A stretch of DNA of 64,000 bases from Pieris napi (GCF_905475465.1 NC_062254.1:10174001-10238000), one strand, 5' to 3'; positions 23,850 through 35,840 are shown, counted from the first letter of the stretch. The notes: generated by a model not told the origin, from the sequence alone. Numbers and translations: made by a program.

Positions 23850-24029
23850 TCTTTCATTCAAAAGTAAATACATGTATAATTTATTTGCACCTAGTGGTTA
23901 GAACTTATTTCCGGCAAAAATTTCACCCTTAAATAAATAAATATCAAATGGTATAATTATATTTTTATGTAACCAGCCTTCAGTCTGACTGACACCTTGT
24001 TTTCACCACATCCTCAGATCGATAGTCAT

Positions 24030-24395
24030 TAAAATAAAAATAAAATATGTTTATTGGGAATATAAGATACAGGTATCCAAGTCATTAAATTTGAATCGGT
24101 CGACATCCCTAGGTACTTCATCGGCAAAGAAGACAGAGGATGTAGGCCGAGAGAAAAAGCCGGCGTAAAAACCTCTCGGTACTCTTTTAAAATAGCAAAT
24201 CATCATACAAAATGACTATGTCAAACAACACTTATTTTAAAACAAATATCGCAAATTAATTAGAAGTAGCCTGTCTAGCACTAGTCCCAGGCCCTTTTAT
24301 CAACTAGATAATCGTTAACTTTATAGTCAGCCTTTTTGCAGAGCTTTTTTTAATTCATTTCTTAAATTTATTAATAGGCAGAGAATTTGCACCCA
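24030..24395 (-). repeat. Interspersed repeat D, copy 1 (probable LINE 3' end)
   Basis: It shares with 37318-37640 long blocks such as GATGTAGGCCGAGAGAAAAA, CTCGGTACTCTTTTAAAATA and TAGCACTAGTCCCAGGCCCT. The left edge AAAATAAAAATAAAATATGT resembles a reversed A-rich tail, so orientation is inferred as minus. Confidence 0.8.
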
Positions 24396-24719
24396 CGATC
24401 TCAGGGTCGAAAATCGCATGCTTATACTGTTATAATTGTTATGTTATACGTGATATACTTATATCAAATTAATATGGCTTAACAATCGAATAGGCCATAC
24501 CGTCAAACTAATTAATACACCACGAATGACATGAATGATCAAATAATTTGATCCCAACTAGTTTATGCAAATTGTTCTAAATTCCTCCATCATTCCTATC
24601 TGCGTTCATTAATTAAACGATATTATATGGATGATTTGGTTTTCGTGAAGTGGTTTTTCATATAGGCAATATTTGAGTGGTTTGTATCAAGAAATGCTAT
24701 TAGTTTTTACACGCTTTAT

Positions 24720-25120
24720 ATTAGCTTCACCTATATGTATGTATGTATGTATGTATGTAACCGACTCCTTCGGACTCGATTTTGACCCTTTTAACGGACA
24801 GATTTAATTCAAACTTTGCGCACCTTGCAAAGATCTATGACAATGCAATAATCCGAAAAAATATTTAACTAAAAAATAAATATAGTTTAAAAAAACAAGC
24901 TTTTAAAGCATATCAAACTAAAAAGTGAAAAATAATTCCTAATTTAGGCTGAAAATGGTAATGAACAAAAAATACTGGTATTATTGTGAAAAAGCGTGGG
25001 GCGCTCTGTGCCATATTTTTCGTCTATCGAGCAAGTTTGATGTGCTTTAAAAGCGTGTTTTTTAGTTTTTCTTAACTATATTTATTTATTATGTGCGTTA
25101 GGTACTACCATCTACAATGG
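24720..25120. repeat. Fold-back repeat next to a TATG microsatellite
   Basis: A TATG repeat at 24734-24759 precedes CGACTCCTTCGGACTCGATT. The segment CTAAAAAATAAATATAGTTT with GCTTTTAAAGCATATCAAAC is mirrored by GTTTGATGTGCTTTAAAAGC and TTAACTATATTTATTTATT about 150 bases later. The paired arms are roughly 60 bases. Class unknown. Confidence 0.6.
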
Positions 25121-25124
25121 AGAA

Positions 25125-26130
25125 CAGAAAATAGTATGACCTTTTATTAACTGTACAACTTTAGTTTTATGTTTAGAACAATTTTTTTTTTAATTAAAGA
25201 TAAATGTTGCAGGAGGCGAATTGACGCAGGACTAACGCAACGCAACGTAACACATAGTGCATAACAAATAATTTGTTCTTCGTTGAAGACGGAATTACTT
25301 ACCGCATATAAAAAAACATAAGCTTTAAAAATAATAATAACCAAAACAATTCATATTATAGGGTTCACAGCCATACAGTCAGCCATTAAATTACCTGTAA
25401 TAATGGATTAACTAATTACATATAACAGTGCCAATCAACTACAAAATGAAATACTTTTAGTAAGTCTTTTTAGCCCGCGAACGGAACCGTAGGAGGCAGG
25501 GTACCGTAACAGCGTAGCCTTGTGCATCCTGCCATCATGTTCAAGCCAAGGTCCTCCACGACTTATTACGACACGATTAAGGGATAAATCTGCTAAAATA
25601 TTCAAGTGGTGAAATCGCTAAAATATTCACTAAATTACTTAATTACCTAAAGATACAGGTCACGGATACAGTTCCCAATAAATACGTGAGTTTAATTGCA
25701 CAGAGGTTAAACTTTCATCCACTACACAAGTTCGTTACGTGCAATTTTAACTTAAATTTAACAAACTACTTGTTTTTTCTTTAACCATAATGGATACATG
25801 GTATCTATATTTTTACAAAGCTTTCACAATAAAGCTTCACAGTTATCCGGTCTCGAATATTCAGAATAAATTACAATTCGTGACGAAGCAGAAATCAGTG
25901 GAAATTTGGTCCAATTTTGAATAAAGATAATATTGGAAATTTGTACAAGTTACAAAGGCTTGAATGAATAAATACACCGTTTTAAAATTAAGCTAGAAAT
26001 GTTAAAATATCACATTTCATTCGTTATTTATCTAACATTGAGAGTCAAACAATTATTTATTTAAAGCCAGCCGTATGGAAATATAGCTTATTATAGGTGT
26101 CTAAATGGTGAAGGTGAAATATCACGAAAC
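25125..26130. other. AT-rich DNA, nothing recognised
   Basis: No gene or repeat border was seen. Confidence 0.5.
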
Positions 26131-26149
26131 TTTTATTACATCGTCTCAA

Positions 26150-26280
26150 ACTTTTTCGTTTGTGTGTTGCATGTCGCGTGACGGTCGGCCGCGGAGTAGG
26201 GATAAAGTGAAAGGCGCTCGTCATAGCAGCCAAGGCCAATATGGCGGCGTCTATAGTTCGCAGCTGCTGACCGTGTAGTG
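26150..26280. promoter_or_regulatory. GC-rich island with an ATGGCGGC motif
   Basis: This stretch has CGTGACGGTCGGCCGCGGAG and CCAATATGGCGGCGTC in otherwise very AT-rich DNA. Such composition is common at animal promoters and first exons, and the motif is YY1/Pho-like. No open frame continues from it, and it does not match the repeats in this window. It could equally be a repeat not otherwise represented here. Confidence 0.2.
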
Positions 26281-26299
26281 TATAGTCTATTATTTAATA

Positions 26300-27145
26300 T
26301 GTGTATATAATCTTAATAATTGTTATTAATATGTATGTCGTACTCTCCAAGACACAGAGTTCAATAAAAATATTAGTTGGAGACTTAGTCTACTTTTATT
26401 ATTTCCCATTATCATTCCAATTTTCCAAGCATAAAATTAAAATTGATAAAGCGTTTTTTATACCCTGAATGGAATAATATTCCAAAAATTTTTAGTCAAA
26501 TGTCTATAATGTGAAAAAAAAGTTTCACTTTTACCGTGGTTTCATAAAACCACACAATCTTTTTTTTATCACTTTTTTTTTAAATACACTGTTTTTATTG
26601 CTTCAAAACCACTCACGATTTATATGAGCTATGAGTTGCTCCATTACGTCCCACTTACATAAAAATTATTTGAGCTTGATCTAACTTTTACATAGCGCCT
26701 TTGTAATGTCTCCGGCAGCTCTATAACTCATCTTGAGATTAAGCACTCGCAACCTATTGCAGCCATTCCATATCCGGAAAAATATAATTTTATTTATCGG
26801 TTTTCAGCCTACTTCTCTCAAGAAATGAAGTAGTGTCCTTCTGCCAGGGTAGTAAATTTAGTTTTTTTCTTTACTCTCGTTTGATAACAATATTTAAAAT
26901 ACATTTACAATTTTCTTAACCTTCATGGAAATAATAAAAATAATACGAAATACTAAAAAAATAATAATAAATTACAAAAAAATAAATACTGCATTGATTG
27001 TTACGTTAAGGTTTTAATATACGATTATTTATTTAATATTATTTAGGAATAGTTAATAAATGTATTAAAAATAATGCTTACAAGCCTAACGGAAAAACTG
27101 TATTACTTTTTACTTAATACTTGTTGTGTTACAATATAAAAGATC
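26300..27145. other. AT-rich DNA, nothing recognised
   Basis: No supported gene or repeat. Confidence 0.5.
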
Positions 27146-27158
27146 TGTATTTATTTAA

Positions 27159-27452
27159 AGCTGAGCTGTATAGGCCATAGCGGCATCAGCGTGCGACTCC
27201 CATCCCTGAGGTCGTAGGTTCGATCCCCGGCCGTGCACCTATGGACTTTCTTTCTATGTGCGCATTTAACATTCGCTCGAACGGTGAATGAAAACATTGT
27301 GAGGAAACCGGCGTGCTTTAGACCCATAAAGTCGACGGCATGTATCAGGCACAGGAGGCTAATCACCTACTTGCCTATAAGGCAAAGTATCATGGAACAG
27401 ATTCAAAAATCTGGGACCCAGACCTAAAAAGTTAATAAAATAAAACTAATTT
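27159..27452 (+). mobile_element. Complete tRNA-derived SINE A with 10-bp target duplication
   Basis: The tRNA-like head has GCGTGCGACTCCCATCCCTG and the B box GGTTCGATCCCC. The body has CGCTCGAACGGTGAATGAAA and CAGGCACAGGAGGCTAATCA, and the tail ends AGACCTAAAAAGTTAATAAA. ATTTATTTAA flanks it at 27149-27158 and 27453-27462. RNA polymerase III transcription followed by LINE-driven insertion is the known mechanism for this class. It is the reference copy for the other fragments in this window. Confidence 0.88.
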
Positions 27453-27814
27453 ATTTATTTAATATTCTTTAGGGATGTACATAAAATATAATGCTTACAA
27501 GCATTATTTAACAGCAAATCCATATCGCTTAGGCGATATTAGCTTAAAATCGGCTTAAAATATAATGTGCGGTTAATGCTAATGAAGTACCCGTGGTTTT
27601 AAATAGAGAGTTAGATAGGGATTTACTGCGGTTTAGCTTTGAGTAAATTAAATAATGTTGAACCGCAAGCTATGGATCTATTGACTGTTTATGAATATAT
27701 TTAGAAAATATACCATGTGAAGACTGTGGCAATTATTTAAAAAAATGAGTTATTTAGAAAAATTTAACTGAATTCAAATTCCCGCACATACCTTGGTGTC
27801 TCTGTTATAAATAT

Positions 27815-27960
27815 CACCTCCTAAATACGTGGTGTTACACATAGCTCAAAAACTACGGAACAGATTTTGATGAAACTTAGATTGTTTGAAATTAAAATTC
27901 CCTTTTTTAAAGAACGACTACATGTCCCCAAATGACCTAATTGTCAAAAACATGGTCTAA
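27815..27960 (+). repeat. Possible Helitron fragment
   Basis: AACTACGGAACAGATTTTGA followed by TGAAACTTAGA resembles the conserved block near the 5' end of the Helitrons here. No CTAG end was found nearby. Confidence 0.4.
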
Positions 27961-28126
27961 ATATTAAGTTAGTAGTAGTATCGTTTTTGTTACTTTTACT
28001 ATGGGAAGAAATTATCGTTTCCATGGCACAAATTTAAGTATCATTTCCACGTATTATTATTTTCATTTGTAGTATGTACCATCCATCCTATTGGATTTAT
28101 TACGTTATATTTTATAAAAAAAGCAA

Positions 28127-28200
28127 TAAAAAAATACAGCTTGGAAATGCTGCCAGCGTTAAGGCACACTGCCACAGGGACCAAATTTTTTAAATTTGTT
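28127..28200 (-). repeat. Repeat F fragment (probable LINE tail)
   Basis: The reverse strand TTTGGTCCCTGTGGCAGTGT then TTAACGCTGGCAGCATTTCC matches 46765-46820. Confidence 0.6.
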
Positions 28201-28351
28201 TTAATTATTTTTATTATTAAGAAAATTTTAATTACTGTATATTTCGTGTTAATTTATATTTAAACATCACAACAGGAGACTTTTTGCGGTATATATATTT
28301 GGTTAGCTAATTATTATACAAATGTGTTCTATAAATCCCAATAGTGTAATA

Positions 28352-29238
28352 TAGCCCGGTCATTTTAGACATAAAAATAGTGATCAAATAAAAAAAATTC
28401 CGACAGAGCCAAATCTTCGTAGACACCTTAGGTTTACCACAAGGAATAAAGTGTCAAAAGTCCCCATCAGTCCCATGTGAGCTTAGGGACTTATTCGGGG
28501 CCCAAGGTCAAAATTTTAGGTTTTTTGAATTTTTCTCGAAAACGGTAAGTTTTATCGAAAAAGTACCTCAGAGCAAAGTTGTAGATCTTAAAATTCTCTA
28601 TAAAAATAGTCTCTATATTTTTTTCTCTAAGACCCACTTTTTCCCAGATATTGCGCTTGTAAGAATCACGTTCTACATAATATGCACACATTTCCACACC
28701 ACCTGTGAGGTAGTGTACTCGGCGGGTTTTTTTTTAACGTTGTATCCCCGGTAGGCCTATTCCACGAACCTTTCTGACGTTATTTTCTGGAACAATAATT
28801 ATTTAATAGTATGAAGATTATTGAAATGGGTTACTGAGTTTAACTGTCGTTCTAACTTTTTTTTATTACTTTAATCTGACTCATACTCTTCATATTCAAC
28901 TTCAACAATCATGTTTTCTTCAATTTCTTCTTGTTCTTCTTCTTCTCTTTCCTGTTGATAAGCGCTTAGAAATTGTTCAAATGAAGATGAATCAGTTGTC
29001 TCTTCATCAAAATCACATGAATCTTCCTCTCTTGTATTTAATTGAACATTTGAGCAAGAGACACCTTGGCAATTGGTACACGCTGGAGAACACTGCAACC
29101 CTACTTTTTTACCCTAAGCTCACATGGGACTGATGGGGACTTTTGACACTTTATTCCTTGTGGTAAACCTAAGGTCTCTACGAAAATTTGGCTTTGTCGG
29201 AATTTTCTTTATTTCAATTGTCTAAAATGACCGGGCTA
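28352..29238 (-). mobile_element. 887-bp DNA transposon derivative with ~130-bp inverted repeats
   Basis: The left arm 28352-28487 and the right arm 29108-29238 are near-perfect reverse complements, starting TAGCCCGGTCATTTTAGACA. They share CCATCAGTCCCATGTGAGCT and GGTTTACCACAAGGAATAAA. ATA flanks both ends (28349-28351, 29239-29241), a three-base duplication. The interior keeps the C-terminal tail of a protein on the minus strand (28871-29107). No catalytic domain is present. The superfamily is not recognised; the three-base duplication would fit PIF/Harbinger or CACTA-like classes but is not decisive. Confidence 0.88.
28871..29107 (-). pseudogene. C-terminal Cys-cluster and acidic tail of a transposon protein
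   Basis: The minus strand reads KVGLQCSPACTNCQGVSCSN, then a strongly acidic tail with EREEEEQEEIEEN, ending EYEEYESD and a stop. The Cys cluster (CX3CX2CX4C spacing) resembles a Cys-rich tail I recall from large arthropod transposon proteins. That link is from memory and unverified. The frame begins abruptly at the edge of the right inverted repeat, with a stop just upstream and no ATG, so this is the remnant left after an internal deletion rather than a small gene. Confidence 0.6.
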
Positions 29239-29459
29239 ATACATTCTCTAAGTCAAATTATCATTATTATTATTATTATTATTGCTATGCAGGAGATTTC
29301 AGAGTGCACGATTAGGACAGTTTAACTCTGTAACCCATAGGTATGATACCATATTATGACGAATGCCACAGCCACAGCATCCCGTTGAGAAAGTCATCTT
29401 ACTTTACTATAATAGTATATTGAAATAGCGTACTATTACTGAAATAGCGTATTTCGAAT

Positions 29460-29602
29460 TATTGGTCCTACCCGAGAATAGAATTTGAAAGGCCGGCAAT
29501 GCACTCGCGAGCCCTCTGGCATTGAGAGTGTCCATGGGCGGCGGTATCACTTAACATCAGGTGATCCTGCCCGTTTGCCCCCTGTTCTATAAAAAAAAAC
29601 TC
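29460..29602 (+). repeat. LINE 3'-end copy with A tail
   Basis: GCCGGCAATGCACTCGCGAG to TGCCCCCTGTTCTATAAAAA, with GGCGGCGGTATCACTTAACA between, is nearly identical to the end of the 51.3-kb copy. It is short and 5'-truncated. Confidence 0.85.
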
Positions 29603-29609
29603 AAAACAG

Positions 29610-30530
29610 TGTGCGGTCAAAAGCCAGCCACTAGACCAATTAAATTACATATCACTGTATATGAACGAGTTCTCATTGCAAAGCCCTCAAAATCATTCAC
29701 GATTGAAGGTTGAAAATCCTTTTAATCAAGCAAAAAGTCCGAAACCTCATATCGGAAACTGTTTGAATAGAGGCCATTTCAATAGAGAAAAGATTTATCT
29801 AGCCCAAACCACAGATTGATCAATGGAATGGATCGTCCACAATTAGTGACCCCTTTCATTTTATCTCGTATATGAATGCGGGTACTTCAACAGGGAAATA
29901 TCAGTGTGTCAATGGGGTATGTATTAACATTTACACACACACAGTTAACATGGTATTTTCAAATGTTTTAATGCTATTTCTTAAAATGCTCATAAAGTTA
30001 TCCGTGCCAGCGGTTTACACCTTTTCCCACTCGGTGAGATTACTTGGTCATAGATACGCTTTGTACTCTCTCCTTATCAAGTTCGCCGTATTCCTAGAAC
30101 CCTGGATTTCCAATAAATTGTTGAATCATTTCATAAAGTTTTAACTAAATTTGATTGCTTTTAATATTTTTATCGATTAGTGCTTTAGTACTAATCTGTT
30201 TATAAGCAATATTTTAGCTATAAGTTTTTCCTGAGAATGAACTTTAAAAAGTCTACCAAATTAAACTAGATAAAAAAATGAACTGAAAGTCTTTCAAACA
30301 GTGAACACAGCTGAGTGACACTTAGAAATAAAATTAATAATAAAAGCAACTTAAGAATTAAAAGCTTTAATAATGTAAACAGTAATGATACAATGGTAAA
30401 ATTTTCATCGTTTTATAAAAAAAAATGTTTGTGGCATAATATCGGTAAAGATGCATCTAGTCAACAATGTTATGAATGTACCCAAAAGATATGTTTGATT
30501 CAGCAACTTCTACTGCACAACACTGACAGC
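29610..30530. other. AT-rich DNA, nothing recognised
   Basis: Open frames at 29872-30144 and 30315-30569 show no motif and are probably chance. Confidence 0.5.
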
Positions 30531-30534
30531 AGTC

Positions 30535-30592
30535 ATATCAAATCAAAGTTTATTTTATCATCTTGGTAACTATATACACTTATGAACGTCAA
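30535..30592 (-). repeat. LINE C 3' tip
   Basis: ATCAAATCAAAGTTTATTTT and TACACTTATGAACGTCAATA match the reversed tip of the TTTGAC-ending LINE tail. Confidence 0.55.
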
Positions 30593-30599
30593 TATTTAA

Positions 30600-31110
30600 A
30601 AAAAGTCACATTAGAAAACGTATATGATAAAAAATTACTAATATAAATACAAATAACCTTAAAAAAAAATAATTTTGGAGATTGTAAGAACTCAAAATAT
30701 AATTTAAAAAGGAGTAGCTATGAATATTATTTTGTATGTTTACAAATTAAAAACAAAGTTAACTAATTAATTTAATTAAGCTTTTGCTAAACCTGAAAGG
30801 AAATTCAAGCATTATTTACTTACTTTCATACGATTAAAAAATATTAACCAAAAAAGTTACCAATTAAAGGCTTATATTTGATTTATAAGGAATATAAACA
30901 TATTTCGTCAGAAAGCTAAGAATTATACACTGTATAACTGAAGACGAAATCACTATTAAAATCAATAAATATATTAACAAAATTGTGCACGCTGGGCAGT
31001 CTGGCGGACACCGAGAAAGTTTTAAATTAAAAAAGTTAAGCACGAAATAACATTGCAGCAGTTACATTCATTTTGATATCTACAGTTTTGGAATTTAATA
31101 ATATATTGTG
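30600..31110. other. AT-rich DNA, nothing recognised
   Basis: No supported feature. Confidence 0.5.
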
Positions 31111-31119
31111 AGCTTCTGT

Positions 31120-31192
31120 GATCAGTGTGAGTATCCATGGACGGCCGTGTCAATTAATGTCAGGTGTTCCTCCAGTCAGTTTGCCCCCTTTT
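31120..31192 (+). repeat. LINE 3'-end fragment
   Basis: GTGAGTATCCATGGACGGCC and TGTCAGGTGTTCCTCC are diverged versions of the LINE tail. Confidence 0.55.
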
Positions 31193-31474
31193 TTGGACGA
31201 TATGTAGGCCAAGCCTCTTTAAGGAGCTTATCTCAATTTAGATTACTAATATTAATCGCTGTTCTGCTAATATAAGAAATTATTTATAACTTGTATAACT
31301 ACACACACTGCACTGCACACGGCACTGTTTCCTACTCGGCGGTCGGTGAGGAATAAAAAATTTACACCTATAGTCCGTGTGGCTGGAAATTTATTATTTA
31401 AAACATTTTGGAAATATATAGCCGTATATGTATATTATGAGTAACATATACTCATAATAAAATATTCTGCTTCT

Positions 31475-31786
31475 TTATATAATTATACAGTACGAGTGTG
31501 TATCACTGAGCTCCTCTTAAACGGCTGGACCGATTTGAATTAATTTTTTTGTATGTGTTTGGGTTGCGCCCTGAATGGTTTAGATTTGCAGCAGCCCGGC
31601 AGATGGCGCTGCAGTCGGTAACAGCTGGTATTTATAGAAAACTTCTGTGCATGTGATCGTAATTAAACTCCTAAACGGCTGGACAGATTTTGATAAAATT
31701 TGTTGTGTGTAGTCGAGAATAATTTACATTGTTAGATCTTTTTTGGATGTAAGACGTGTGTAAAGGACGTCTGTCAGATGTGCTAG
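31475..31786 (+). mobile_element. Non-autonomous Helitron (variant)
   Basis: It contains CTTAAACGGCTGGACCGATT twice in diverged form (second as CCTAAACGGCTGGACAGATT), AGATGGCGCTGCAGTCGG, and ends GTCAGATGTGCTAG followed by T. The doubled 5'-type block suggests two Helitron pieces joined or nested. The 5' end position is approximate. Confidence 0.65.
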
Positions 31787-31789
31787 TAT

Positions 31790-33165
31790 CTATATAAAAT
31801 ATCATAAGAGGTTTTTCTGTGTAAAGTAAATGATCTTAAATTCCTTCTAATTAAAGTTTCCGTAACACAGGTCATTACCACTATCTAAAATATCCGAATC
31901 GCTATTAAAACTTATGTAATTTTTCTGTCACAAACTTTTAACGACATACCCGAAGCGATGTTGCTTAATAAGCTACTTACTTTTTCATAGTTTTAATCCA
32001 ACTTCCATTCATAAATACTCGATAGCATAACCTTGTTGATGTTATATATATCTAACAGATTTATTTGAGAAAAATCGTTTTATATGAAGCTGAATAACCA
32101 CGTTTCAATTATTTATCGGCTATTATTTTAAGGGGGAGCTGTTTGGGGGGGCTGTTTTAAAATATGTTTTCGTAAAGAGACAAAACCGAGTTGAGGACTG
32201 TCTACCTAAACGGTGAGACCAAGCGGGATCGAATTTACGGCATGTGTTCAAAAATTTTATTATTGAATTCCTATATGTGATCTTGTCTTCTAATTCATAG
32301 ATAATTAAAACTCCTAGCCCCCCACAGCCATTTCGGGTCCACGTGTAATCCAGCGCACCGCGCAACAACTAGTCATAAACAAAAAATTGAATTAGATATA
32401 AGACTGAGAACATCTTCAATATATTGACACAAACGTTGTACAGTTTATGAGCGTCTATAATATCAAGCTACGCCGAATTTACACGCACACTTCGTTGAGT
32501 GTTATGTTATAGGCGACCTTATTTCGAGCAATCTCTTCCAGGCAACCACTGTTAGGAACACTTTATGTAGTATATTTTGTGAAATCGGGGTAAACCAAAT
32601 TTTTTATTAACTAAGAATGATGAAGTCACCACAATACACGGAGCATTAACATGTATTACCTGCCGGTGCAATGGCGCGGGAGGTTGTGACACCTCTGCGA
32701 GAATAAAATATCTATAGACTTGGATGTTATGTATAAAACGTACGGACCAAGTACACCAAAACGCCGTAAATTAATTTAATTTACAGCAAATTTTCTCCTT
32801 AAATAATACATCAAACATGGCAATATCCCTGGAGCAAGCCCCTTATCCCAGTAGATAACGCAATTACATGTCTACATATGTTAATAATATAAAAAAGCGG
32901 GCTTTGTCAGTGCCAAAAGGTCCTTACAGTTATACATTTCACACAATACAATTAATTTCATTATACCGACCCTTGTTAACGCGTCACTGCCTCTCACGAC
33001 CAATATCCATTTTAATACTATACAATTTAATATGTAGCTAGTACATGCCGAGATTTGACTGGTTTATGTATGTTTTTATATGAGTAAATATAACGAAAAG
33101 TACATAATAATGTCGTGTACAACAAAAATGGGGCATCATTAGAAATTCGTTGTTGTGTTTGTTGA
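31790..33165. other. AT-rich DNA, nothing recognised
   Basis: An 81-codon minus-strand frame (32123-32368) has no motif. No terminal repeats are seen. Confidence 0.5.
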
Positions 33166-33168
33166 TTT

Positions 33169-33617
33169 TAAGCTATTACATAGATTTTATCGCGGCTTTG
33201 AGCGCGGCGACCGAATTAAGAAATTCCGTAACGAAAATAAAACCTAACACATGATGACGTAATATAGGTGCGGCCAATAAGCGGGACAGAACGCATACTG
33301 CGTCTCACATCGGTCTGGCGTGATCGGTGACGTAGCGCAGGTGCGTTAGAGTGGGACAGAACACATACTGCGTCTCACATTTCTTTGACGATATCGGTGA
33401 CGTAGCGTAAGCGCGGCCGGTGCAGCCGGTACGCGTTAGAGTGAAAATATAGGCGTGTTAGTCTGAGTCTGGTAAAGTGGTAGAGTGGTAGATTGAATTA
33501 CTATCAAAGAAAAAAATTACGGAATAAATAAAAAATAAATAATTAATTTATAATTGCACAAGTTGATAAAAAATTCTATGCTATAGTTTTACTGCGGCAG
33601 TCCCCGAGTACCACACG
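33169..33617 (-). repeat. GC-rich repeat H with internal tandem duplication
   Basis: It is the reverse of 42791-43161, with the end CGTGTGGTACTCGGGGACTG at the right and AAGCTATTACATAG at the left. It carries two versions of the GGGACAGAAC block (starting 33283 and 33353), whereas the 42.8-kb copy has one, which accounts for its extra 78 bp. The unit includes GATCGGTGACGTAGCG and GCGTTAGAGTG. Unclassified. Confidence 0.8.
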
Positions 33618-33619
33618 TT

Positions 33620-34040
33620 TTTTTTTATTTAGCACATGTCCTGTAATCCTTAATCACAATTTTAAAAAAGTCTAACTGATAAATATCGGTTTAAATAACT
33701 AAAAAACATGTAAAAAAAACTAATGACGTTTGTAATTAATTATTATTAGGTAGTGGTACCGGAAACATATTTATAAATATATTTTTTGGTGAATTTTATA
33801 GGTATTTTACACGAAGAATTGTCCCGTTATTTTATCATTACACAGATATTTTTAGAGGAAAAAACCTTATGTCACTTGGAGGATTTGACTTTGATTTGTA
33901 TTGTAAATAAAAAACCGATTGTCAAGAATATTATTAGTAAAGATTTTGAATTATAATTAGTTTTGTAGAACAAATACAATTTTTTTCGTAATAACAAATA
34001 AAATACCAGTAGTTAAGTCTATCTTGGTTGAGTTCTGAAT
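33620..34040. other. AT-rich DNA, nothing recognised
   Basis: No supported feature. Confidence 0.5.
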
Positions 34041-34044
34041 ATAA

Positions 34045-34230
34045 TAATATAATCTTTATTTATTTCTCACAAAAACTTACAAAAACTTAGGACATAAGCA
34101 AGTGATAGTTATATACTATTATAAATAAATAATTGTCTTACTTCTGTTTAGGGAAAAAGCTAGTTTGTGTGAGACTGATGCCTGCTAAAGGTAAGAGTAC
34201 CTGTGTTACAGGTCATCAGGCCTCCACCAC
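34045..34230. repeat. Interspersed repeat E, copy 1
   Basis: It shares TATAATCTTTATTTATTTCT-like sequence, ATATACTATTATAAATAAAT and GATGCCTGCTAAAGGTAAGA with 39490-39632. It is probably a retroelement tail in reverse, given the ATAATCTTTATT border. Confidence 0.65.
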
Positions 34231-34439
34231 TTCGGATCGACAGAAGGTCTTATACAATACAATACAATATATAGTAGAGAAAAGTCTAGTGAGAATAAAC
34301 AATCATTATTGCAATACTTATAGGATATACACATAATATAAGGAAACCACATGGGGTATGTGTGTATGCGTAAATTATGTGTATGTGTGTGGTTGTATGT
34401 CTGATCGTTTGTGTGACGAGTCGATGTTTGGTGATCTAT

Positions 34440-34560
34440 TTTTTAAGGCACGGCATCACCCTTCTGTGCCTGATACTTGCCGTCAACTTATTGAGAAGTC
34501 TGAGCAATGCCGGTTTCTTTACAATGTTTTCCCTCCATATGAGTAACATTCAATGAACAA
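34440..34560 (-). repeat. tRNA-derived SINE A fragment
   Basis: CCTTCTGTGCCTGATACTTG and ATGCCGGTTTCTTTACAATG match the reversed middle of SINE A. Both ends are missing. Confidence 0.7.
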
Positions 34561-34569
34561 AGTAAGATG

Positions 34570-35030
34570 TAACAAATAAAAAACGTACTAGGAATATTAT
34601 TGTGTAATTTATCAAAACCGCATTATTCTAATGCAATACCCTAAAAAGATTTGACCCCAACAAACTCTTATTCAATAGATATTAAACGGCGACATTAAAT
34701 TTATGACGAATAAATCAGCCTTTCTGTCAACTACTTGTGGTTAGCGGGGACTTAAATTGAGCGTTAACATTATCTTTTCACTTATCAATATAAAATATGT
34801 TCAACAAAGGAATTAATATTTTGATTTATCATACTCTGCAGGGCGCCTTTTTAATACTTTAGCTGTTAAGTGTAACAAGCCAATAATATTTTGTAAGTAA
34901 TAATTAAAAAAACCCGTTACTATATTTTATGATGGTAGTATCCAATGGTATAATAGTGAGATGGTCACTCAAATGGTCTTAGAAAGTCTGTAGTTTCGAA
35001 AAAAATATCTGTAAAACTAAATTATTATTA
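34570..35030. other. AT-rich DNA, nothing recognised
   Basis: No supported feature. Confidence 0.5.
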
Positions 35031-35033
35031 TTT

Positions 35034-35212
35034 TTTTTACAGGAGGCAACCGGGCATGAGAATGTTAACTTGTTGTTAAGTGATATCGCCGACCATGGAC
35101 ACTTACATTGCCCGAAGGTTCGCAATTGCGTTGCCGGCCTTTTAAGAATTGGTACGGTCTTTGATCCCAAAGTCGAATTGGGTCGGGAATAGTTCAGTGG
35201 GCAGCTGTAACA
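35034..35212 (-). repeat. LINE 3'-end copy
   Basis: The plus strand shows a T tract, ACAGGAGGCAACCGGGC, then CGCCGACCATGGACACTTAC and GGGTCGGGAATAGTTCAGTG, which is the LINE tail reversed. Confidence 0.85.
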
Positions 35213-35214
35213 TA

Positions 35215-35840
35215 TTTTTTAAATTGGCGCTTTACAGATTTTCTTTTGACAAATTTTATATAAATGATGTGGTTGTTCATAGACACTGCAGCGTCAAAAC
35301 TAGAATCAGAGCTCTAAGGCCAGGTTTGCTCACCAATTACTTTAAAAATCTCAGTTGTTGTAACGTCACTAAGCCAGATTTAATTCTAAATATATTTCAC
35401 ATTTCTGGGGCTGTCCCACACTATATTAATATAGTTCAGTGGTCATCAGGTCGCGTGGACACATTCCGGTCCATTTCACACATTGTACTAGCGAATGAAC
35501 ACCAATACAATTGTGCGAACAATTACTGTTATACCATTTGGGATTTGAATAGGGTGCGGTGACTTATTTTGTATGTTGTTATCTCCAGTGGGGTTACTAC
35601 AAGTCTGCTACAAATGTAATTCCATAGAAAGGCAGGTCTATCGACTATAATGTATTTGTTTAAATCTTCGCGCCATCGAGACAAACTAAATATAATTATA
35701 ACTTTCTTCCATTGTAGGTTGTCTTTACAAGAAATATATTTTATTCATATTATATTAAGAGATTCTTTGAATGAGGAAGATATTTGTACAGTTATTTGTC
35801 TGCTGTCTGTGCTGTCATGTGGAACATGGTGTAATGGTTA
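35215..35840. other. Unrecognised sequence with chance-like open frames
   Basis: A 137-codon plus-strand frame (35149-35562) starts inside the LINE tail and continues through this stretch. Its translation has no domain I recognise, and its start is in repeat DNA, so I do not call a gene. A 63-codon frame follows at 35650-35841. Confidence 0.35.

Noticed and set aside
35149..35562. 137-codon plus-strand open frame
   Set aside because: Its start lies in a reversed LINE tail and the rest matches no family I know.
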